Source: Eledone cirrhosa
Taxonomy: Eukaryota > Mollusca > Cephalopoda > Octopoda > Eledonidae
DNA: 64,000 nucleotides
NCBI GenBank assembly: GCA_964016885.1
Contig: OZ024743.1
Span: 166,392,492 to 166,456,491 of the forward strand
Direction: 5' to 3'
Numbering within the stretch: the stretch's first letter is position 1; each line of letters begins with the position of its first letter. The notes beneath the pieces are model-generated. The model was not told where the DNA came from. It ran no database searches and worked only from the letters and a program-made list of their open reading frames with translations. Both the position numbers and the translations under genes were made by a program. Below are positions 45,401 to 57,188 of the stretch, piece after piece.

Positions 45401-47095
45401 GGAGTGGTGTGGATGGGGTGGGAGTAGTGGGACGGGGGTGTATTTTGTTAGAGGTGCCTACTGACTGTAGGTTTCGCTTTGTACTTAGGCAAGGCGGGTC
45501 TTCTGTATAACTGTGTAGCGCCAAAGCTCTCGGTCCAGTGACATTATCTTGGAGAGGTGTAAGTGTGTGAGATCGAAATTTATCAAATCGTCCCAGGTTT
45601 TTCTGGGTCTGCCTGCTCCGTGGCTACCGTCTATTTTTATCGCCCTGCACTTTTTTATACAGTTGTCGTCTTTCATGCGCATCACGTAACCGTACCAACG
45701 TAGTCTTCTCTCGAGTAAACAACATCTGATCCCTCTTATTCCTAATTTCTCCCTTAGTTCGTTTATGCTTTGCCATTCACGTATATTACTATTACACATC
45801 CAGCGGAGCATGCAAGCTTCGTTCCTCTCCAGTCTGCGTATATCCTCTGCACACAATGCCCAGGTCTCACTGCCATGTAACATTGCTGTTCGTATGCAGG
45901 CATCATACAGCCTGCCTTTCATTTTTAGAGAGAACCCTTTAGCGGCCAATAGTGGTATAAGCTCTCTGAACTTTTTCCATCCCGTTCTGACTCTAGCTAC
46001 TGTACTTTCAGAGCATCCACCCCCACTGCTGATTTTGTCACCCAGGTAACGGAAGCTGTCCACTATTTCTATAGAACCATCTGTGCAATGGAATGAGCTA
46101 GTATTTTGTGGGCACTTGCTGCTACTTATTGCACCAGAGCACCGGCCACATATAAAATCTATATTCTTAGTTAGCTTACATGTGATCCTACTACATCTTT
46201 TATGCACCCATACTTTGCATTTGGGACATAAAATGGAGTTTCTACCTATTCCTTTCCTACACACTGAGCATGGCCATTTCCCAGATAGGACCGGTGCCCT
46301 ATTTTCCTTCCTACAAACTAGTACTTTAGTCTTAGACAAGTTAACTTTAAGGCCTTTTGATTCTAGGCCATGCTTCCATGTTTGGAATTTCTTCTCTAGT
46401 TCAGCCATTGATTCAGCTATGAGTGTTAGATCCTCTGCATATAGGAGTTCCCATGGGCAGCCGGTCTTGAACTCCTCTGTTATAGCCTGAAGGGCAATAA
46501 GAAATAGTAGGGGGCTAAGGACAGAGCCCTGATGAACACCAACTTTTACGCTAAACTCTTCACTATATTCGTTGTTAATTCTAACCTTGCTGACTATTTC
46601 TTTATACATGGCTTGTATAGCTCTCACAAGCCATTCATCAACACCTAGTTTTCTAAGGGCCCACCAGATAATCGAGTGGGGTACTCTGTCAAAGGCTTTC
46701 TCCAAGTCAACAAAAGCTAAGTATAGGGGTTTACTTTTAGCTAGGTACTTCTCCTGTAGTTGTCGTACAATGAAAAGAGCGTCCGTTGTACTTTTACCTG
46801 ACACAAACCCGAACTGCATTTCGTCTAGATCAATTCGCTCTCTGATTAGTTGTGCTATTACCTTTTCTGTGACCTTCATGACCTGGTCAATTAATTTAAT
46901 GCCTCTATAGTTTCCTCTATCTAGGGCATCACCTTTACTCTTGTAGCAGTTAATGATGATGTTGCTGCGCCAGTCCTTCGGAATGACCCCATTCTGTATG
47001 ACTTGGTTTACTATCCGGGTGACCATAGTGTGTCCCACCGTTCCAGATGCTTATATCCGGGTGACCATAGTGTGTCCCACTGTTCCAGATGCCTA
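45401..47095 (-). pseudogene. Family 1 RTE-like LINE with a long open RT frame but altered catalytic box
   Basis: Minus strand, open for 517 codons (47038 to 45485). RT blocks (DWRSNIIINCYKSKGDALDR; AFVDLEKAFDRVPHS; VHQGSVLSPLLFL) are followed by LLYAEDLTLIAES, in which the first catalytic Asp of YADD is Glu. The finger is complete (CSVCRKGIGRNSILCPKCKV, WVHKRCSRI, CGRCSG). The C-terminal region follows to RDLWRYTVIQ-like sequence. It lacks the endonuclease (5' end at about 47095, beside an AT palindrome) and the distal 3' UTR with tail. The frame being open suggests the copy is fairly young. Confidence 0.9.
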
Positions 47096-47099
47096 ATTC

Positions 47100-47171
<72 letters not shown>

Positions 47172-47180
47172 GAATTAGGA
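47003..47180. repeat. Short tandem duplication and AT-repeat palindrome
   Basis: A ~40-bp segment (ATCCGGGTGACCATAGTGTG...) occurs twice in a row between 47014 and 47093. CCTAATTCTATTATA at 47091 and its reverse complement ending at 47180 then bracket about 65 bases of (AT)n, making a near-perfect palindrome of ~90 bases. Confidence 0.85.
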
Positions 47181-47205
47181 TTTAGCTTCAGGTATAGCTG
47201 TATAC

Positions 47206-49990
47206 AGATCATCATTATCATCATCATCAGAGCATGTTTGCCTCATTTTTCTCCAGCCATGGCATATCCTCTGCAGTTGCTGCCCATGTTTCACTACCAT
47301 GCAGCATCGCGCTCCTCACACAGGCATCATATAACCGGCCTTTCATATGCAGGGAGAAACCCTTCTTCGTCAGCAGAGGAAGCAGCTCCCTAAACTTCTT
47401 TCAACCCGTCCTTATTCGAGATACTATGGCCTCGGAACACCCCCCTCCCATGCTAATCTGATCACCTAGGTACCGGAAACTATCAACCACTTCTATAGAA
47501 CGCACCTGCATTTGAAAAAGGTGTCTATCAATGCGACTTCTACTGTCTAATTTCCTTGTACATCTACTGCATACGTATTTCTCCCTACCTGTTAGTTTGC
47601 CTGCTCTCCCGCTACATCTCTTGTGTACCTAGGATCTGCATTGTGTGCATTTTATAAAATTTATGCCAGTTCCTTTTCTGCATATCAAACATGACCATTT
47701 CCCTGACGGAATCAGAGTTTTGTCCTCTTTTCTACTCATCAACACTTTTGTCTTAGCTAGGTTCACTCTCAGTCCTCTTGCTTCCAACTGCTGTTTCCAT
47801 AGCCAGAATTTATTCTCTAGCTCCTCTACTGATTCTGCTATAAGAACCAGATCGTCAGCATAGAGAAGTTCCCATGGACAGCCAGTCTTAAACTCCTCTG
47901 TTATGGCTTGGAGGACTATAATGAACAAGAGTGGGCTGAGGACCAAACTCTGATGTACTCCTACTTGTATCATTCCTACCCTCACTTTACTGACAGCACC
48001 TCTGTACAAAGTTTGCACTGTCCTCACAAGCCATTCCTCAACACCTAGTTTCCTTAGGGACCACCATATGACAGATCGGGATACCCTATCAAAGGCCTTC
48101 TCTAGGTCAACAAAACTAAGTATAGTGGCTTATTCTTCTCTAAGAACCTTTCTTGTAATTGTCTCACCAAAAAGAGGGCATCTGTTGTACTCTTCCCAGG
48201 CACAAAACCAAACTGCATCTCATCTAGTTTGACCCTTTCTCTAATTAGTTGTGCTAATATTCTTTCTGCCACTTTCATAACCTGATCCATCAGTTTTATA
48301 CCCCTATAATTGCTCCTCTCCAGAGCATCCCCTTTACCTTTATAGCAATTTATGAGAATACTGCTGCACCAGTCTTTGGGTATGACACCACCATATATAG
48401 CCTGATTGATGGTGCGTGCAACCAGTTTAGTGCCTACGTCCCCTGATGCCTTCAAATCTCAGCAACTATCCCCAACGGACCAGTGGCCTTACCATTTTTC
48501 ATTTCCTTAATCACCTCTTGGACCCTATATTCTTCAATCTCAATAGCTGGTCCCTCTGTCGGATCTACTGAGGGGAATTTCTCTCTCTCCCATTCGTTCT
48601 CCACATTCATCGGTCTTTCATAATGACATTTCCAGGCCTCCTTTTTCTGATCATTCGTGACACTAAGTACACCGGCATCATTCCGGACACATTTATCTCC
48701 AACAACATCTGATTTGCACTGACACACTGCCTTGCAATGTGGAACACCGCACGCCTCTGATCTTCCCGTCGCAGAACATTGGCAAACCTCCTACTCTCAG
48801 CCTCCCTGCGTGCTAAGTACACCTGATGTCTAGCTTCTCTCTTAGCGGCTGTATATCCTTCTCTACTCCCACCCTTTTTCCAAGCCTTCCATGCTAATCT
48901 TTTGTCTCTAATGGCCCTATCTACCGTGCTGTTCCACCACCAGGTCACTCTCTGTCTGGTTGGAGCTCTGCTCCAGCCACAAGTTTCATCAGTAGCCTGC
49001 AGTAAGTTGTCACGTAAGAAATTCCAGTTATCATCTATGTCATACAACTCTAAATTGACTTCTTTTTCGTCATACATATCTTGAAGGGCTTTCCTAAATT
49101 TGTATTTTAGTGAAAGGTCTTTTAGCTTCCAGACCTTTCTTCTCCACACCTTCCTATATGTCTCATTCCATCTTTTGCTTACTGAGATATCACTAACTAC
49201 TAACCTATGCTGTGGGGTACATTGTTCCCCAGGGTTTGCCTTGGTATTAGACACCATCTGCCTGTCCCGCTGCCTAACTAGCAAGAAATCAATCTGACTT
49301 ATGTGCTCATATGATTTGTAGGTTATTAGGTGGTTGGCAGGTTTCTGGAAGTTAGTGTTGTAAATGGTCAATGTACCTGCATCACAAAATTCAAGAAGTC
49401 TCACTCCTTCATTTCTTGAGTCGTAACCGTGCCCACCATGTACCCCAGTGTAACCATCCTGGAGCTGTCTGACATGGCCATTGAAGTCCCCTGCTAGCAT
49501 AACAATGTCTCTGTCATCTGCCATTGTGGCTGTTTGTAAAAGTTGCTCGTAAAAGCAGTCTTTCTCTTCTTTACTTAGGCCTGCTTGGGGAGCATAGGCA
49601 GAGCTGATTGTCAGTAGTCTCCTGCCTACAACTAATCTAAGCTTAATTATTCTATTACTAACTCAAACTACCTCAATTGTCTTATCAATCCATCTCTCAG
49701 CCAGGAAAACGCCTACTCCCCCTAACTCATCATCCTTACCTACCCAGAAAAGCTTATAACTAAGATGTTTGCCTGCGATTAGTCTCACAGAGGCACCTCT
49801 CCATCTCGCCTCTTGTACGCAGCACACATCCACATGCCTTCTCTCCAACATCTCCGCTATTTCACCAGATCTACCTGTGAGAGTGCCAACATTAAGTGTT
49901 GCAACTCTGAGATGCGACATCTTCCTATTATTGTTCCTTTTCCTGTAGTGTGATTGCTTGAAGACGGTCGGGGGTTCTCGCACATGGCCA
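47206..49990 (-). mobile_element. Family 2 RTE-like LINE with endonuclease start, 3'-truncated
   Basis: Minus strand. The endonuclease starts at about 49920 (MSHLRVATLNVGT, CCVQEARWRG), has a TGA near 49664, and resumes (AGDFNGHVRQLQDG, SQIDFLLVRQRDRQ, PQHRLVVSDIS). The linker WWWNSTVDRAIRDK, then RT with an intact LLYADDLVLIAES, follow. A one-base change breaks the finger near 47630. At 47231 the sequence stops inside the C-terminal coding region and joins a (TCATCATCA) run directly, with no 3' UTR. Confidence 0.9.
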
Positions 49991-50270
49991 CACCAGCCAC
50001 CCCACTACCGTCCGCAGCTCTAACATGGTTAGTGCTATTGCTGTTTACGTAGTTATTGCGATATATATTTGTTGTTGTGCTCATAATTGTTTTGGCATTA
50101 ATACACTGGTTGGATGCCCTTTCTAACACCAGTGCCACTTTACAGCATGGACTGGATGCTTTTATTCGTGCCACCAGCACTAGAGAGGATGTCTTACTGG
50201 ACTCATGGGCCCTCTCTAACCCTCTATTTTACAGCATGGTCATAACAATAATAACAACACTATTAATAAT
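49991..50270 (-). mobile_element. LINE UTR-like segment
   Basis: Minus-strand reading contains GCATCCAGTCCATGCTGTAA and GGTGTTAGAAAGGGCATCCA, matching family 1 UTR words. It lies just 5' of the family 2 copy. It is either a shared 5' UTR module or a trace of another LINE 3' UTR. Confidence 0.5.
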
Positions 50271-50558
50271 TATTAATTAATGCAATCGTGCAATGCCTGT
50301 GCGTGAAGAATTTTTTAAAGTGGGGAAAGACTGTGCACTGAGCCAATCCCACTCTCTGAGTGACAGTAACTATAACCCGAAAAGAAGATATGATCAACAT
50401 CATCGGTAACTACTGAGCCGCAGGTTTTATGTCAGAGTTAACCCAGTTTCCTGAGATGCCTTCTCATAGAAGAATTCTCTGACAAGGGCTAGTAGTTTAA
50501 CTGAGTGACCGGGTATCCAGCCCGATTATTTCTATGTCCCCGCGCAAAAAAAGAAAAA

Positions 50559-50970
50559 GAAATTTCGTATTTCTAAAGAAGCACGGTATATTTACAGGTA
50601 AACATTTAGAAAGCCATAGCTATGCAAAAAACACTGGAGCTAACACTCTCTGGTGGTGTCCAGCAGAAGCAAGGGGGACAATTGTTATTGCATTTCGAAC
50701 TTAACTGGTCCTGATCAGGACAGACCCTCCCACACTGGCGACTGCTGGACTTGAAAACAGTCGAGAATATATAGTTTTCTCGTCTGTGTAAATGAGGTGA
50801 TTAATCTCATTTGCATATGAAGCTACATAAGTTGGCTCAACTTATAATAGAATAGAAATAGGATTTAGCTTCAGGCATTGCTGTATACAGATATGTATAG
50901 AAATTTCGTATTTCTAAAGAAACACGGTATGTTTACAGGTAAACATTTAGAAAGTTGTAGCTATGCAAAA
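50559..50970. repeat. 71-bp direct repeat pair 341 bp apart
   Basis: GAAATTTCGTATTTCTAAAG begins at 50559 and 50900. The copies stay similar to TATGCAAAA, with about six differences. Between them lies TAGGATTTAGCTTCAGG, which also borders the AT palindrome at 47181. The rest of 50271-51228 shows nothing I recognise. Confidence 0.7.
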
Positions 50971-51228
50971 TATATAGTTATATAGTAAGGTTTTGCTAGT
51001 TTGGAAGTTAAAGTCATCAAGTTGATTGAAAAAATGGTATAGTACAATAGAATATATATGATAATATTTTGCATGACTGGCTTGTTTCATTCACTGTTTA
51101 AAAAGATCCAGAGGGATTTTGAAATAAAATGAAGTGTTTAGTAAAATAGTAACGCACACATCATAAAATAACCAAATATTATATCTAGAGGAGTTAATGC
51201 GTTTATTTAGTTTTAAATGATAAAATAG

Positions 51229-54200
51229 AGATTCAGTCAGAACTCATGTGGAGACGCTAGGGTAAGTCTCTTCGCTTCCTATGACAAGCTATTTTCAGTA
51301 CCTTTTTTAAATTTATTATTTACTTTCTCCAACCTCACAGATGATATGGCAGTGAAAATAAGAACAGGTAGTGAGGCAGTTAAAGCCTTCAGTGACAAGG
51401 AGGATGTTATTGCCTGGATTAGAAAGATTAAGTTTGTCCTCATAGTACTAGGCATTGAAAATGTGATTGGCTTCATGGCACTGTATCTTGACGGCAATGC
51501 ATTAGTATTATGCCTCGAAATAGACCAATTCAACATTGAGAAGATAGAGCAGTGTCTTAAGGAAGCATTCATTCACTGAGGGACTTTATGTGGCAGAAAT
51601 CTTGAGGTTGGCTATGGCTAGCCAAATTCACAGAAGAGAATCTTGAAAGGGCTATACAGATGGCATTTATGAACGGTTTTCCCCACAAAATTTCAATGAG
51701 GCTCCAACAGTTGCTGTGCAACAACAAAATGGCTATGAGTGAGCTAGTCACACAGGCCCACGTAGTGATATGAGGCATTGTGCAGAATGTTACAGCATTA
51801 GTAGCAACAGACGCCCATAGCAGTCGACAGGAATCAACAAAATGACAAGCAAAAATTGCCCCCGTGAACGCTTCACTGTGGGCGTTCAGATACCTGTGCT
51901 TCAGGTGTCAGAGTCCATACCTGGCAAGGGACTGCAGGGAGTTAAAGCCTGAAATAATTTGCTACCAATGTAAGCAAGCAGGCCACATCACCAACAATTG
52001 TGACCAGAGAAACGGATTTATTGGACCCCGGAAGCTAGTAGAGGTGTTCTTTCAGCTGGTGCCTGCAGTGGAATTTTTTTTGGGTGGGGAGCTGTCATGA
52101 GTTCTTGTGGCACAGGCTGCACAGCGACATTAGTGACACTGGAGGTAGTTAAAAAGTGGAATGGAATGAGTAGTGTAAGATCTGTCGATGGCAGGAAGGA
52201 TAGATGTAGAGGTAGCAGTGAGCTGGAGATGGCGGTATGAGGAATGAAAATAAGCTGCGGGCGATTGTGATCGACCACGTGGTGGATGGAATTGATGTGG
52301 TAATGGGCACAGATGCGATTGGATGCTTAGGAGGCATTACAGTGAGTGAGGACGTGGTAACATTTGGTAGCATGGGAACACCATGTGCCATGTGTCTGCA
52401 ACAGGGGTTCAGAGAGAACCATGAAGAAAAATGTACAGTTCATATGATGCAAGACTAGGATTTCAGGGTTGTGTTCGGACATCAGCGGTGGATAGTTGAG
52501 TGGTACTGAAAAGGAGAGCACCCGACGTTGAAGAACAGGGTGAGCTGTTCTCAGTATACCCTGACAGGGGGTGCTAGGAGCGAGTTTGGGGGTGAGGTGT
52601 AATGATGGATTGAGGAGGGCATATTGATACCTTGGAAAAAAGAGATAAAGAGCAGAGTGTTGCTGTAAATGGCAGTAGTGCAACCAATAAAGAACAAGGT
52701 TAGGCCAGTGCTGGACTTTCGTGAACTGAATGATCACATATGGTGCCACACATGCATGTGGGGAAACCTTGTGAGCGTAGAGACAAATGACGGGGAGCCT
52801 CAATGATTGTTGACTTAAAGTCAGCATATCTGCAGCTACGCATAGCTGAGAAGCTGTGGAAGTATCAGCTGGTTAGGTATAAGGGCCAGACATACTGCCT
52901 GACCAGGCTTGGGTTCGGCTTGAATTCCACACCAAAGATCATGGCGACGGTTCTCAAGGCCATTCTGGGGAAAGCAGACAAGGTGAAGAGGGCTACCAAT
53001 TCTTACATTGATGATGTCTTGGTAGACGATACTGTGGTGTCGGCAGCAGAGGTCGCAAGCCACCTAGGAAAGTTTGGGTTAACTTCAAAACCGCCAGAGG
53101 TGATGGAAACTGGAACTGCACTGGGACTCAGGCTGCAAAGAAAAAAGATGAGCACATTGGTATTTCAGAGGGGAAATGAAGTCCCAGAAGTGGGCACTGA
53201 CATGGACAGACAAGAACTTTTCTTAATGTATGGGAGATTGGTGGGCCACTATCCAATCGAAGGGTGGCTCCGAACAGCATCCAGCTATGTCAAGAGACAA
53301 GTGGACGGGATGAGCTGGGGAGACAGAGTGGGAGATAGGGTAGTGGCCATGATGCAGGAGATCGTGGAGAGGGTAAAGGCAGATGACCCAGAAAGAGGAA
53401 GCTGGTACACAACCAATTCAGAGAATGGGACTATATGTGTGATGACAGCAGCATAGAGCTAGGGGTCACTTTGGAAATTGGGTGTGTTGAAGTCAAGGAC
53501 ACAAACTAGCTCAGGAAGAAGGAGGACTGCAACCACATCAACATGGCCAAATTGGACGCCACATCAACATGGCCAAATTGGACGCCGCCGAAGGGAGTGA
53601 ATCTTGCCCTGAGATGGGGGCTGCACACCATAGAAATTTGTACTGATTCAGCCACTGTACTCATATGGGTGAGATCAGTGATCACCAGTGAGAGGAGGGT
53701 GTAAATGAGAGGGGCAGCAGAAATGTTAATAAAGCACTGCCTGGAAACTCTGAAAGAGCTGGCTGCTGAGTTTGGCCTGAAGTTGAGTGTGGTCTTTGTG
53801 TCCTTGGAGAAAAATAGGGCAGACATCCAGGATGAAGAAAGCCTGGCTGGAAGCACCAGAGGATGTGGAAAAGGGGATAGTTGTACTGTGTAGGCTGAGT
53901 GACTCGGAGTTGAGGAGGCTGCATACCCAGCATCATATGGGAGTTGATAGGACCCTGGTGCTAGCCAAAATAGTTGACTCCAACATTACCAGACAAAATG
54001 TCCAGAAAGTGGTCAGGAGTTGCGGCAAATATCAGTCTATCAACCTCACCTGGGGCGTGCATGTGGCAGGTAACATCCCAGTGGAGCACAACTGGAAGCA
54101 ATTGGCAATAGACGTGACACACTACCGACAGGTGACGTATCTCTCGATGATTGATTGCGGACTGGGGCGGATGGCAATATGGAAGGAGATGAAGATGCGG

Positions 54201-54572
54201 ACTGTGGAGGAAATTGCGAGAAGAGGAGAACAAAAACGCTGCCCCAACTGTGGGGAGATTGCTAGAGGAATGCCGCTCAGCCAGGTCGATGACAGACTTT
54301 GATATGGAGTGATATGATTGGGGTGATTGATCTTTGAGATGAGTGAGACTAGGGTGCCGGAAGCATGGGGCCAATGATGTCACATCAGAAATTTGCGTGG
54401 TCAGGAAGCTGTACTGTATGGATATGCATGTTCATGAGTGTTATAAATGAGTGTGTGAGGCTTGCTATATTCTTTGGCTGGACGTAAAACAGGTGAACAT
54501 TTGTGCAGGGAGATTCAGTCCGGACTGATGAGGAGATCCAAAGGTAGGTCTCTTCAGTTCCTACAACACCTA
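51229..54572 (+). mobile_element. Decayed LTR retrotransposon (Ty3/Gypsy-like)
   Basis: Plus-strand remnants in gag-pol order. A gag-like frame is at 51346-51579. Two zinc knuckles follow at about 51893-52003; the second is a perfect C-x2-C-x4-H-x4-C (CYQCKQAGHITNNC), the first has lost its His. A protease-like DGIDVVMGTDAIG is near 52290. RT at 52803-53456 has IVDLKSAYLQL and YIDDVLVDD. RNase H fragments follow, then integrase (LHTQHHMGVDRTLVLAKI; WKQLAIDVTHY; second Cys of HHCC lost). More than ten stops or frameshifts separate the pieces. AGATTCAGTC at 51229 and 54511, with similar flanks (TAAGTCTCTTCGCTTCCTA against TAGGTCTCTTCAGTTCCTA), are probably the LTR edges. Confidence 0.8.
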
Positions 54573-54871
54573 CAATAGAGTAGACTCCATTAAAAGCATC
54601 TAAGCACTAGATAGTGATGTTAAACAAGGTGTTGGATTAAGAACAAAAACTGCTCTTTTGATGGGCTTCCACATAGTTTTCACCTAGCAAATTTCATTAA
54701 CATATCTTTATTTGTCCCAAAGGTACAGTGAAAAACAATTACAGTGGGATCTCGCCTCAAACCATGTAGCGATACTTCTTGACCACACAACCATGTCTGT
54801 ACTTATTGATTTATGATCAAAGCCATTCTCGTCATGACTATTGTTTTTTTTTCAGGTGGTTTTCGTTCTTG

Positions 54872-55040
54872 TAAAGGCATGTGGTTTAGTGGTTCAGGTG
54901 TTGGTTTCACAGTCATAAGGTTGTGGCTTTTATACCTATATTGGGTGGCGCATTGTATTCTTCAGAAAAAAACTTTATTTTCTTGTGGCTCCTTCTGCCA
55001 GGGGTTACAACTAGCAGATAGTATAAGCAATGGAAAAACC
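54872..55040 (+). mobile_element. Second type of tRNA-derived SINE
   Basis: GGCATGTGGTTTAGTGGTTC (A box region), then GGTTGTGGCTTTTATACC (decayed B box), then GGGTGGCGCATTGTATTCTT and a CACTTTATTTC-like stretch. This is unlike the common SINE in the window but matches another invertebrate SINE type with a tRNA head and conserved central part. No target duplication found. Confidence 0.65.
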
Positions 55041-55415
55041 AATAGAAACATTGTTCCTTTGATCTGATCTTTCCTTTTTTTATCCTTTAACACATTATTC
55101 AAGATGTTCTTTTTCATGGCACCCCAAGATACCAGGTTATTTATTTCAAACCCATGACAAGTAGATCCTAAATGACTGTCTTCCAGCAGAACTGACTATT
55201 CTTTTTCAATCAATCTGTATGCTTGAGACTTTCTCTCTTTTTCTAACTATCCTGCTCCCATATGTATATATGTATTAATAGGTGTCATCTCAATTACATT
55301 TGGTCCAGAAATGGCAAATCCTCATCACCATCATTACCACCACTACCACCATCATCATATAATGTCCACTTTTTCAAGTGGCATTGGCTGGGTGGGTCAT
55401 CACAAACCCAGTCAA

Positions 55416-55690
55416 TCTATACTTTAATAAAGGGAGGAGTGTGGGACTGTCGTTTTTTATCCTGTTAGTAAAATAAGTTGGATTACTTTGAATAAATAAT
55501 AAATGAATATTATATAATTAATGTACTAAATTTCGTAGCTCTTCATTAAACATAAATAATTTTATTGCTTATTTCAAGATTCACTTCGTTTAAAAGTTTC
55601 AAATTTCAACTTCTAGTATATTGCGCTGATAACATTTTGCTGTAAAGTCAGGTTTGTTAGCATAGCCAGGATGTTGTGTATATAAATAAT
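55416..55690 (+). mobile_element. Helitron 5' terminal region
   Basis: TCTATACTTTAATAAAGGGA, preceded by A, fits the A|TC start of Helitrons. About 195 bases downstream are repeated at 57189-57385 at the start of the next element. No matching 3' end is seen before the SINE at 55703, so it is a truncated copy. Confidence 0.6.
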
Positions 55691-55702
55691 GTATGTATAA
55701 AT

Positions 55703-55887
55703 AATTGTTTCTACTTTTGGCACAAGGCCAGCAATTACCCCAGTGCATTACTGGTACTTTATTTTATCGACCCCGTAAGGATGAAAGGCAAAGTCAACCT
55801 CGGCGGGATTTGAACTCAGATCGTAAAGGGACGTAACTCTATGCTGCAAAGCATGGCGTCCAACCCGCTACCGATACTGCCAATCCA
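55703..55887 (-). mobile_element. tRNA-derived SINE
   Basis: Full-length minus-strand copy with standard landmarks. Flanks are AT-rich and a target duplication is not clear. Confidence 0.88.
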
Positions 55888-56391
55888 ATGAAAATTATTG
55901 TGCATTATGACTGTTCTCCTTCTTCTTTGATTTTATAAAATTAGTATCAATAAACCTTACTATAACCACCACCACCACTTTAACTACCATATATATATAT
56001 ATATAGACAGAGCAAGCAAGAAAGAAAGAGAGAGATTGTGTGGGTGAGTGTATGAAGAGAGAGATACAGAGAGATAGAGTGACTATATGCCAGATATATA
56101 TACTAGAATTTTTTTCCATATGCTGACGCATATGTCGAATAACATTCAGCATCAGCACATTCTGCTGCTACCTCTGTTGGTATGACTACCTCATACTACT
56201 CCTCTCTCTTTATGTCTGATGTAAGAAATAGCAGACGATCATACATTTATATGTATGACTATAATAATAATAATATTATTTATAGTTATGTATACACTAT
56301 ATACAACTATAAACAGGAAAGGTCAGTAATTCATTACTACCAGTAAGAAAAATAGCTCAATGTAAATACATGAGATGTTTTACAGAGTAGG
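55888..56391. other. No gene recognised
   Basis: AT-rich, with a (TA)n run at 55988-56006 and AAT/ATT repeats at 56263-56282. A 19-base word (ATTTATATGTATGACTATA) at 56245 recurs at 57057, at the far end of the large foldback element. Confidence 0.5.
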
Positions 56392-57064
56392 AATATAAAT
56401 GACAATATAATCAAAGCTATGTTCAAATCATTTTATTGCTGACAATCGTTTCTTCCAAACTTTCATTTGGAATCATTGGAGCACTAGCAATGTTTGTACA
56501 TATAATTAACCTCCTATTCAACTGAACAATCATATAGATACATGGATATTAATGTTGTCAACAACAGTTTTGTATTTACAGAGTGGAATGGATGCGACAT
56601 ATATTATACGAGAATTGTACAATAATTAAAATTAAAAATTAAAACGACACAGAGTGGAATGCATGCGACAGAGATTACAAGGGAATAGTATAATAATTAA
56701 AGAGGCATTAAGGTAGAAAGATACTCGAAAAACGAGGACACTAGCAGTACGCCTCTTTAATTATTATACTATTCCCTTGTAATTTCTGTCGCATGCATCC
56801 CACTCTGTGCCTTTTTAATTTTAAATTTTAATTATTGTACAATTCTCTTGTAATCTATGTCGCATCCATTCCACTATGTAAATACAAAACTGTTGCTGAC
56901 AAGATTAATATCCATGTATCTATCTGATTGTTCAGTTGAATAGGAGGTTAATTATATGTACAAACATTGCTAGTGCTCCGATGATTCCAAACGAAAGTTT
57001 GGAAGAAACGATTGTCAGCAATAAAATGATTTGAACATAGCTTTGATTATTGTGTAATTTATAT
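56392..57064. repeat. Large foldback element with ~315-bp arms
   Basis: 56392-56706 and 56751-57064 are reverse complements with few differences, around a 44-base loop. Each arm itself contains two diverged copies of a ~65-bp unit (AGTGGAATGSATGCGACA...). There is no coding capacity. Such a structure would form a long hairpin if transcribed. Confidence 0.92.
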
Positions 57065-57188
57065 GTATGACTATATAAATAAAATCACGCAAAAACAGAC
57101 ACACTTACAGACATACATTCACACATTCTTAAGTGGTAATAGGTATGCTATATTTTTATCACTTTATCACATCGCTTATGAATCATTA

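Noticed and set aside
47104..47168. Coding frame of repeated Ile-Tyr
   Set aside because: It is an (AT)n microsatellite.
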